Assembly (NCBI GenBank): GCA_948602995.1
Contig: CAPEBR010000060.1
Span: forward strand, 1-13,854
DNA from: an uncultured Dorea sp.
GTDB lineage: Bacteria > Bacillota > Clostridia > Lachnospirales > Lachnospiraceae
Direction: 5' to 3'
Length of the DNA: 13,854 nucleotides
The position numbers and the translations under genes are program-made. Positions 5,869 through 11,446 of this stretch are shown piece by piece; position 1 is the first letter of the stretch; the number at the start of each line of letters is the position of its first letter. Below the pieces are notes generated by a model, which saw only the letters and a program-made list of their open reading frames with translations, was not told where the DNA came from and did not search any database.

Positions 5869-7138
5869 TCTCCATAACCTCCAACACTTTTTTTACAAGA
5901 GCCTCTACACAGCCAATCCGCAAATATACTGATTTTTTTTCTGTCGATTTCAGCAAATACAAGTAATCCGTGCTTTCACAGAGTTCCATATATTCCCTTT
6001 GTACCTCATCCTTACAAAGAATCAATCTGTCTACGTCATCCTGCGACAATTTCTTTATTACATAACACCATGACTCAAAAATCACCTTATTGACAGGGCG
6101 TCTCCGTCCATCATAACATATTTTTCTGAAAGCATTTCTTCCCATCAGTTTATACATATTATCCATCACACATCTAAATTCCTGCCTTATATGATCTAAT
6201 TCTGCCTCTGACGCACAGTTCAAATACTTCATTCCTTCATTCAAAAACTCATCAATATTCCCCGAATACTGATTCAAGTCCAGGTAACAAAATGAAACAT
6301 ACCGAAGTACAAACTCCCGGTCAAGCATTCGTTCGCTCTTCACGCTCCCGCCTGTAGCAGACACAAAACATCTCATTCCGGCACAATTTTTCAAAAATTG
6401 AGTGGACTTTCCTTGAAACAATGCATTTCTGATTTCCTGGGCCTCCAATGCGAGTCCCCCTGTATTAATCCGCTTAAAAATATTGTATTTTACATTATCC
6501 GGAGTGGACGGATTCACCAGGTAAACATTAATTACTGTCTCATCAATTCTCCTTTGAAATGCTCTGGGAAGCTGATCGTAAGCACATCTATTCAATTCAG
6601 GAAAAAATTCCATTTCCTGTAATCTTAAAGTTTTATCTACTACAAACTGTTTCAAGGCTGTCACCCGCTGTAATCCGTCTATAACAAGCCATTTGTCTTC
6701 ATCCGAGGCATCAAAATAAAACGCCGGCAATGGAATCCGCAGGAAAATAGACTCAATTAACTGGCTTTTTTGTTTTCTATCCCACAAGCCGGCCTTCCTC
6801 TGGAAAGATGAATCAAATTCAATTTCTCCTTTTTGTATACGCTTCAGCAAAGAATCTAACGTCAGTGGCTTCATAGTAATATCAATCTTGGAAGGATCAA
6901 AGGGCCTGACCTTCTCCCCTTCACAGGAATATGCAGTTACATCTGGTTCAACATCATCTTGAATCATTGAGATCCCACGCTCCATGAAATAATTTATAAT
7001 CTCATCATAATTTTCGTCTGTCAATTTCATAGTCATATAGACCAGATTGAAATTGATGGAATTATTTTGCTCTTTTGCAATATTATATAACTTCTCTAAA
7101 TCTTCCTGTTCGCTTACTTTCAATGTATATTCACCCAT
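5852..7138 (-). CDS. DUF262 (ParB/GmrSD N-terminal-like) protein with a sigma-1.1-like N-terminus
   Basis: A 428-residue protein. DUF262 hallmarks: FDSSFQRKAGLWD (108-120), SQLIESIFLRIPLPAFYFD (125-143), the nucleotide-binding or nuclease motif VIDGLQRVTAL (152-162; usually DGQQR) and FKRINTGGLALEAQEIRNAL (221-240). No C-terminal HNH (DUF1524) domain is visible, so it is not a full GmrSD. Residues about 11-66 (LEKLYNIAKEQN, INFNLVYMTMKLTDENYDEI, FMERGISMIQDDVEPD) have the spacing of sigma-70 region 1.1. It is the first gene of the cassette, preceded by AGGAG about 9 nt upstream and a hairpin-rich gap. It uses A/T-rich codons compared with the flanking genes, suggesting transfer. DUF262 proteins cut or sense nucleic acid in defence systems such as GmrSD; here the substrate is unknown. 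Confidence 0.93.
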   Translation of the reverse strand: MGEYTLKVSEQEDLEKLYNIAKEQNNSINFNLVYMTMKLTDENYDEIINYFMERGISMIQDDVEPDVTAYSCEGEKVRPFDPSKIDITMKPLTLDSLLKRIQKGEIEFDSSFQRKAGLWDRKQKSQLIESIFLRIPLPAFYFDASDEDKWLVIDGLQRVTALKQFVVDKTLRLQEMEFFPELNRCAYDQLPRAFQRRIDETVINVYLVNPSTPDNVKYNIFKRINTGGLALEAQEIRNALFQGKSTQFLKNCAGMRCFVSATGGSVKSERMLDREFVLRYVSFCYLDLNQYSGNIDEFLNEGMKYLNCASEAELDHIRQEFRCVMDNMYKLMGRNAFRKICYDGRRRPVNKVIFESWCYVIKKLSQDDVDRLILCKDEVQREYMELCESTDYLYLLKSTEKKSVYLRIGCVEALVKKVLEVMENDKED

Positions 7139-7180
7139 TTTATCCTACTCCTAATATTATTTCCTTTTCGTATACAATAA

Positions 7181-7198
7181 TACAGTTTTTAGTCTGTA
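7181..7198 (-). promoter_or_regulatory. Possible promoter and dyad upstream of the DUF262 cassette
   Basis: TACAG (7181-7185) and CTGTA (7194-7198) form an inverted repeat about 45 bp upstream of the DUF262 start. On the transcribed strand it includes TTTACA, a plausible -35, with TTGTAT 17 bp further on; a TATACG lies near as an alternative -10. The match to consensus is only moderate. The dyad could be an operator for the cassette. No other promoter is clear in 7139-7260. Confidence 0.3.
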
Positions 7199-7259
7199 AA
7201 TTCACCCAATCCAATTACCTTGAGAACAAGTACAGCAAAATCATTTCATCAAAGCAATC

Positions 7260-7335
7260 GTTACAGTTCAGCCTTCGGCAGAACTGTAACTGAATCCGGC
7301 TCATTTAAAGTTCGCTTCGCGAAGAGCCGGATTCA
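7260..7335. repeat. Two abutting perfect hairpins upstream of the cassette
   Basis: Hairpin 1: 7260-7269 (gttacagttc) pairs with 7281-7290, with an inner gccttcggc (7271-7279). Hairpin 2 starts at the very next base: 7291-7302 (tgaatccggctc) pairs perfectly with 7324-7335, with an inner ttcgc/gcgaa stem (7311-7315, 7319-7323). Both have a TTC triloop at the tip. Neither is followed by a T-run on either strand, so a simple terminator is unlikely. They may be parts of a palindromic repeat family or an RNA element. Confidence 0.8.
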
Positions 7336-7362
7336 CTCTTGGTACAATTTATGCTTTCTTAC

Positions 7363-7388
7363 GGACTTTGCAGCGGAGTGCAAAGTCC
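7363..7388 (-). repeat. Hairpin with GTAAGAAAG tail (copy 1)
   Basis: A perfect 10-bp stem (7363-7372 with 7379-7388, loop gcggag). Read on the minus strand it is followed at once by GTAAGAAAG (7354-7362). The same layout and tail recur at 13816-13849 on the plus strand, with a stem that differs by two compensated pairs. In the transcription direction it lies downstream of the transporter gene and could end its transcript, but there is no T-run. It abuts the left end of the 168-bp palindromic element. Confidence 0.75.
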
Positions 7389-7554
7389 TAGAGCGTGTTT
7401 GAAAATTGCTTTCTGCCAAATGTGCGTCACAAATTGTGGGGAATTTGCCCCAAATGAAGGAGGCGTAGTGGGCTACGCTGACTGAATGCGGGGCAAATTA
7501 GCCGCAAAGTGGGGCGTGCAGATGGCAGGAATGAATTTTCAAACACGCTCTAGG
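7387..7554. mobile_element. 168-bp MITE-like palindromic element
   Basis: Outer ends 7387-7407 and 7534-7554 are a perfect 21-bp inverted repeat (cctagagcgtgtttgaaaatt; the first 20 bases suffice to find it). Inside, ctgcc/ggcag, aatttgcccc (7461-7470 region) with ggggcaaatt, and a central gcgtag-tggg-ctacgc hairpin continue the pairing with arms of equal length, so the whole element is one long imperfect hairpin. It encodes no protein. The likely target duplication is TA (7389-7390 and 7551-7552) or the palindromic CTAG, which makes the exact ends ambiguous. The right end contains the stop codon of the transporter gene. This fits a non-autonomous insertion element; the parent transposase is not in the window. 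Confidence 0.75.
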
Positions 7555-8425
7555 CTAAACTGTTACAAGCAATCGACAGCAATACGCACAGAATCCCCGC
7601 CACATTCCCAGCCTGCAGGTTCTCATGGAATACAGCGGTTCCGATCACTGCGGCGGCCACTGTCTCAATGGAGGCAACAACCGGCACCTTACTGCTCTCC
7701 GTAATCCCCTTCAGCCCTTTGAAATACAGAATATACGCAAATGCTGTGGGAATCAGGGCGAATCCGGCTCCCGTCAATAGAAGCGGCGGATAAAGCGGGT
7801 TTTCCACAGAGGTCCACGGATGCAGTACCGACAGAAACAACGTGGCAAACAAAAAATTATAGGCAGACACCGCAAAAGGAGAACCTTCATCTGCCGCCAG
7901 CCTTCCGAAGATGGCAGTCAGGGAATAACAGAAGCCGGATGCAATCCCGAACAGCAGCCCCGAAGCCGCAAAGGACAGTCCCTCAAAACGTCCTCCTGTC
8001 ACAGTCAGGATGCAGCCTGCAATATTAACCCCAAGCGCCAGAAGCTTGCGCCTTCCAATCTTTTCCTTAAAAAATAAAAATGAAGTAATACAGGTAAATA
8101 CCGGCGCTATATACAGCAGCACGGCACTAAGAGACATCCCGATTGTATTTACCGCGCTACTGTACACCACATTATAGACTGCCTGACATACAAATCCCAG
8201 AAGGACGCAGGAAATCAGGGTATTTCTGCTCACAAGAAACGCTTTTGGCCCGTCCTTAATCAGCGTAATGATCACAAGAAATACCAGTCCCAGCGCCATA
8301 CGCAGGAAGCTCGTGTACAAAGAGCTGGACCCGTATCCCTGCATCAGCTTTACAAACAGCCCGATCGTCCCCCACAGGCAGCCTGCGGCAAAGATACAGG
8401 CATAGCTTTTTATCTCTCTGCTCAT
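7550..8425 (-). CDS. EamA/DMT-superfamily transporter
   Basis: A 291-residue integral membrane protein with about ten hydrophobic segments arranged as two EamA repeats (roughly 5-140 and 150-290). Seen: FAAGCLWGTIGLFVK in the first helix, VLLYIAPVFTCITSFLFFKE closing repeat 1 and the matching VVASIETVAAAVIGTAVFHE closing repeat 2, the family's typical P/E-bearing helices. It is an inner-membrane drug/metabolite exporter-type permease of unknown substrate. ATG 8423-8425 overlaps the stop of the small DUF3006-type gene (ATGA), so the two are coupled. The stop codon TAG (7550-7552) lies in the right end of the MITE-like element; joining the flanks without the element still gives TAG, so the protein is probably intact. 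Confidence 0.93.
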   Translation of the reverse strand: MSREIKSYACIFAAGCLWGTIGLFVKLMQGYGSSSLYTSFLRMALGLVFLVIITLIKDGPKAFLVSRNTLISCVLLGFVCQAVYNVVYSSAVNTIGMSLSAVLLYIAPVFTCITSFLFFKEKIGRRKLLALGVNIAGCILTVTGGRFEGLSFAASGLLFGIASGFCYSLTAIFGRLAADEGSPFAVSAYNFLFATLFLSVLHPWTSVENPLYPPLLLTGAGFALIPTAFAYILYFKGLKGITESSKVPVVASIETVAAAVIGTAVFHENLQAGNVAGILCVLLSIACNSLA

Positions 8426-8601
8426 CTGATTACCGAATATTGTAAAAGCTCATACAAAAGTTTTGTCCCTTCCGTAATCTCATCCGGAAGAAGCGCCCGT
8501 GCCACCTGCTTCCATTCACTGTCCGGCTCCTCCAGATTACGCAGCATTGCATAATCTCCGTCAATCCTTTCAACCACGTACTTACATGATTTAAATTCCA
8601 T
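8422..8601 (-). CDS. Small DUF3006-type protein
   Basis: A 59-residue acidic protein, MEFKSCKYVVERIDGDYAML at the start, then RNLEEPDSEWKQVARALLPD and EITEGTKLLYELLQYSVIR. The pattern 'YVVERIDGDYA-L-NLE---LLPDEI-EGT-L' is that of DUF3006 proteins, small single-domain proteins of unknown function common in Firmicutes. ATG 8599-8601 follows GGCGGAG about 8 nt upstream. Its stop TGA (8422-8424) overlaps the transporter start by 4 nt, so both are probably made from one transcript. It was too short for many gene finders. Confidence 0.8.
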   Translation of the reverse strand: MEFKSCKYVVERIDGDYAMLRNLEEPDSEWKQVARALLPDEITEGTKLLYELLQYSVIR

Positions 8602-8699
8602 CTGTTCTCTCCGCCTTTCTGTCCAAAACCTTTCTTCTAAATGTATACTGCGCGCTAGATAAATCTGCCGTGAGTATAACTAAATAACCGCCTTCTAGT

Positions 8700-9737
8700 T
8701 TATTCCTTTCCGCTGGTACTGTCCTTTTCATGCCGGCGTCTCATCTTTGCCTCCTTGTGAATCCGGACTCTGATCCTCCTGTAATGCTCCCGGCAGTCGA
8801 GCCAGTAGGTATCAATCAGCTGCCTCTCCATTTTCCGTATCTGTGGATAATGAAGAACAGTAAGCCACAGCATGATAAAATAATAGGGTGAGAAGAATCT
8901 GAAAAGTCTTACAAAATAATTCGGGTGCGACCGCACAGCCGCAGATTTTTCCTGAAGCTTTAGCATGGTCCTCATGAATCCCTGCTTCTCCCCTTCCACC
9001 TCTGCCCTGCAGAGCATGCCCACCTCCTGGTTGTGCAGCTTCCTGGTGGGGCTGTTAAAGTTGGAGATGGAATGCTCCGATATCCGGTACATGATAAACG
9101 GACGGTTCACATAGCATACCCGGATCTCTTCATGGTCATCCACGATCTTCTGAAAGCACGCCCTGTCATTCACAGTCCGGTACTGTAGGATAAAGTCAAA
9201 TACTTCCTTTGTCAAAAGCTCCTTTCTATATACTGCCGTGCCCATAACCGGGCATCCAAGCCTGACGGCCCTGCGCAGAACCTTTCCTTTCATGTAACTT
9301 TGCAGCACTACCTCCAGATAGGTTCCGTATGACCGTATCATGTCTCCCTTACCCGTAAATTTTATGAAGGCAGTGCATACCATATCGTATTTGTCCAGCA
9401 GGTCCGTAATCTCAAATACATTAAAAGGGGCAAGCAGGTCGTCCCCGTTCAGCACAAGGAACCTCTCTCCTGCCACCCTCTTCAGGGCATCCACATAATT
9501 CCTGCAGATTCCTGCATTTTCCTTTCTGAAAAGCCGGTCTGTCTTTGCAAACAGTCCCCTATTTCCCGCAATCCACTGGTCTATGACCCCCACGCTTTTG
9601 TCTGTGGATCCGTCATCTGTAACAATGAGTTGGAAACTCTGCCCTTCTCCGTATTGTTCAATCTGATATCTGATGCTCTCCAGCGCATATCTCACAACAT
9701 CCGCCTGATTATAACACGTAACTACAAATGTAAACAT
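8700..9737 (-). CDS. Family 2 glycosyltransferase
   Basis: A 345-residue GT-A fold enzyme that transfers a sugar from a nucleotide-sugar donor. Seen: MFTFVVTCYNQADVVRYALE at the N-terminus, DDGSTD (41-46) for donor binding, KENAGICRNY (72-81) and the NGDD metal-binding motif (97-100, in place of the usual DxD). The C-terminal third has a hydrophobic patch (about 278-297, FFSPYYFIMLWLTVLHY) and then a very basic tail (RRIRVRIHKEAKMRRRHEK), suggesting membrane association. ATG 9735-9737 follows GGAGGAAGGA. It lies 107 nt downstream of the SpoIID-type gene and may share its transcript. The acceptor is unknown; cell-surface polysaccharide is likely. Confidence 0.92.
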   Translation of the reverse strand: MFTFVVTCYNQADVVRYALESIRYQIEQYGEGQSFQLIVTDDGSTDKSVGVIDQWIAGNRGLFAKTDRLFRKENAGICRNYVDALKRVAGERFLVLNGDDLLAPFNVFEITDLLDKYDMVCTAFIKFTGKGDMIRSYGTYLEVVLQSYMKGKVLRRAVRLGCPVMGTAVYRKELLTKEVFDFILQYRTVNDRACFQKIVDDHEEIRVCYVNRPFIMYRISEHSISNFNSPTRKLHNQEVGMLCRAEVEGEKQGFMRTMLKLQEKSAAVRSHPNYFVRLFRFFSPYYFIMLWLTVLHYPQIRKMERQLIDTYWLDCREHYRRIRVRIHKEAKMRRRHEKDSTSGKE

Positions 9738-9844
9738 GATTCCTTCCTCCGTTGGACATAATTGCGGTTACCGGGCGCTTCAGCGCCGCAGCCATCGCAA
9801 ATCCATATGCGATTCCCTCTGAAAACGGAACATACACTCCCGAA

Positions 9845-11173
9845 TTACTTTTTTTCATACTTGCCAGGTTCCTCGTCCCCAACCGTTACTCCCTGAAAAA
9901 AAAGCGACAGAATCTCCTTGTAATCCCGGCCCTTTTTCGCCATCTCGTTAGCGCCGTTCTGGCTCATTCCGATTCCGTGACCTAAGCCCCCTCCGGAAAT
10001 CACAAAGGTATCTCCTTCCTTCTTTATCGTAAAAAATGCGCTGGGAAGAAGTGCGGAACCCGGCTCTGCCGTGCCGTCCTGCTTCGTGATCTCGAAGCCG
10101 CTGCCGCCGAGAGCTTTCCGGATCTTGTTCTCTGTATCAACCGTCACGGTTCCTTTGTCGCCTGTAGCCTTGATCTGAAGAGCAATGCCGCCCTCTCCGG
10201 TCTTCGTAATCTCAATGTCCTGAAGTGTTCCAATCTCTGTCTCTGTATTGGTGCTTATGAGACCGGACAGAAGGTCAGCGGGCGTCTTAATCTCCCACTT
10301 GTACCACGGAAGCTGTGCCTCATAGTCCCCGTCCTCATCCTTTACTTCTACAGACTTCAGATAACGACTGGCCACATTGTCTTCTGTCCCCCACGCTTCC
10401 AGGCCTGCCGTATGTCCGCAGGATGTGGAGAAAAAAAATGTCTCAATCAGCTCGCCCTCAAAGCGGATGACCTGGTTTTCCGTCTCCTTTACTGCCTTAT
10501 TCGTCACCTCGTCCTCCTGGCAGTTTCCGTATACCTGGTAGCGGGTGCTGTCATTGATCTGCGCCTCATACTCAGGGTAGGCTTCCTGCTGTGTCTGCTG
10601 GTAGGCATAGTTCCGCGCGCACACGGCCTGAGCCTTGAGCGCCTCCGGCTCATAGTAGAAGGGCATCTCACTGGGCACAACCTTACACAGATATTTTTCC
10701 AGGGGAAGCTCGTTGATCACCACGATCCCCTCCTCCGTACTCCGAAGCTCGATAATCCCCGCATAGGAAGGCGTCCCATAGGCTCTCTGAATGCTGTGAA
10801 GCGTAATCTCCCCATCATCCTTTGCACGAATGCGGATGCTGACGTTTTTATCCTCCTTACCGAATCTCGGGTCGTCCGGGGCAAAGCTTTCCTTTTTCCC
10901 AGGCTCTGTCTCGCTCTTTTCCTCCCCGTATGTAATCTCCATTCCCCCCGCCGCGGATACTTCCATGACCGGGTGCGTAATGTCTGCAAAATCATTTGTC
11001 ATGATCAGTACCCGGATATCCGGGTTATTGATGGGAGGACCAAAGTCCTTCACTTCTTCCTCTTTTTTTTCTTTTCTCCCCGTTAAGGCAATAATTACTG
11101 CCAGGAGAATCACCGCAAGTACCGCCGCCCCGCACAGGAAAAATTTTTTATTCAGCTTTCCTTCTTTATTCAA
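9845..11173 (-). CDS. SpoIID/LytB-domain peptidoglycan lytic transglycosylase
   Basis: A 442-residue membrane-anchored enzyme that cleaves glycan strands (from denuded peptidoglycan in the case of SpoIID). Residues 10-31 are one transmembrane segment; a charged linker follows. SpoIID motifs: LPLEKYLCKVVPSEMPFYYE with the catalytic glutamate E169 in SEMP, ALKAQAVCARNYA (178-190), DSTRYQVYG (208-216), FFSTSCGHT (247-255) and the C-terminal GLGHGIGMSQNGANEMAKKG (396-415). It is longer than classical SpoIID (about 340), with an extra segment between 60 and 115. The start codon is TTG (11171-11173): it is the first possible start after an in-frame stop, with GGAGG 11 nt and AAGGA 2 nt upstream. 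Whether this is the sporulation SpoIID or a vegetative paralogue cannot be told. Confidence 0.93.
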   Translation of the reverse strand: MNKEGKLNKKFFLCGAAVLAVILLAVIIALTGRKEKKEEEVKDFGPPINNPDIRVLIMTNDFADITHPVMEVSAAGGMEITYGEEKSETEPGKKESFAPDDPRFGKEDKNVSIRIRAKDDGEITLHSIQRAYGTPSYAGIIELRSTEEGIVVINELPLEKYLCKVVPSEMPFYYEPEALKAQAVCARNYAYQQTQQEAYPEYEAQINDSTRYQVYGNCQEDEVTNKAVKETENQVIRFEGELIETFFFSTSCGHTAGLEAWGTEDNVASRYLKSVEVKDEDGDYEAQLPWYKWEIKTPADLLSGLISTNTETEIGTLQDIEITKTGEGGIALQIKATGDKGTVTVDTENKIRKALGGSGFEITKQDGTAEPGSALLPSAFFTIKKEGDTFVISGGGLGHGIGMSQNGANEMAKKGRDYKEILSLFFQGVTVGDEEPGKYEKK

Positions 11174-11190
11174 TGTCCTTCACTCCTCCG

Positions 11191-11316
11191 TTACCGACTT
11201 ACTCTCACCTTTACAGCAAAAGTTTTGTTTATTTGATACAGCGCTTCGAACCAAGGATAACTTCCTATCACCTTATAGATATACTCTACCCTGCTGATTC
11301 GATAAAACACAGCCAT
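11191..11316 (-). CDS. Possible 41-residue upstream ORF in the SpoIID-type leader
   Basis: In the leader of the SpoIID-type gene, ATG 11314-11316 opens a 41-codon frame ending TAA 11191-11193. The product is basic and aromatic (MAVFYRISRVEYIYKVIGSY, then PWFEALYQINKTFAVKVRVSR split here for length). AAGG lies only one base before the ATG, a poor spacing, and I recognise no family. It may be chance, or a leader peptide. Low confidence. Confidence 0.2.
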   Translation of the reverse strand: MAVFYRISRVEYIYKVIGSYPWFEALYQINKTFAVKVRVSR

Positions 11317-11351
11317 ACCTTCAGTTCGCTGATCTGTGTTCCTTTTCTTTC

Positions 11352-11380
11352 ATTATCCATTATATTGAGGAAATTATCAA
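11352..11380 (-). promoter_or_regulatory. Sigma-A-type promoter of the SpoIID-type gene
   Basis: TTGATA (11375-11380) and GATAAT (11352-11357) are spaced by 17 bp, about 180 nt upstream of the TTG start. This would give a long leader and transcription separate from the GH127 gene, whose end carries a strong palindrome just upstream. Confidence 0.55.
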
Positions 11381-11408
11381 GTGCTATGTAACACATTGTT
11401 TGAACGAA

Positions 11409-11446
11409 ATGGGGACGGGGCATTTTTAAAAATGCCCCGTCCCCAT
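11409..11446. repeat. Perfect 38-bp palindrome at the end of the GH127 gene
   Basis: From 11409 to 11446 the sequence equals its own reverse complement: atggggacggggcattttt followed by its complement, with no unpaired loop. Such GGGGACGGGGC palindromes resemble REP-type interspersed repeats of Firmicutes. It may work as a two-way terminator between GH127 and the SpoIID-type gene, although the T-run after the stem is weak on both sides. It contains the GH127 stop (11426-11428) and encodes the last six residues before it. Confidence 0.85.

Noticed and set aside
5852..7138. Annotating the DUF262 protein as a GmrSD-type restriction enzyme
   Set aside because: No DUF1524/HNH catalytic region is visible in the C-terminal half, and the DGQQR motif reads DGLQR; only the DUF262 part is supported.
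7363..7388. Classical Rho-independent terminator of the transporter gene
   Set aside because: The stem is strong but is followed by GTAAGAAAG, not a T-run; termination there remains possible but is not shown.
7260..7554. CRISPR array or retron RNA
   Set aside because: The repeats are palindromes of different sequence, not spaced direct repeats, and there is no cas gene or reverse transcriptase in the window.
10412..11086. 224-codon plus-strand frame
   Set aside because: Antisense to the SpoIID-type gene, whose motifs are clear; no family features of its own.
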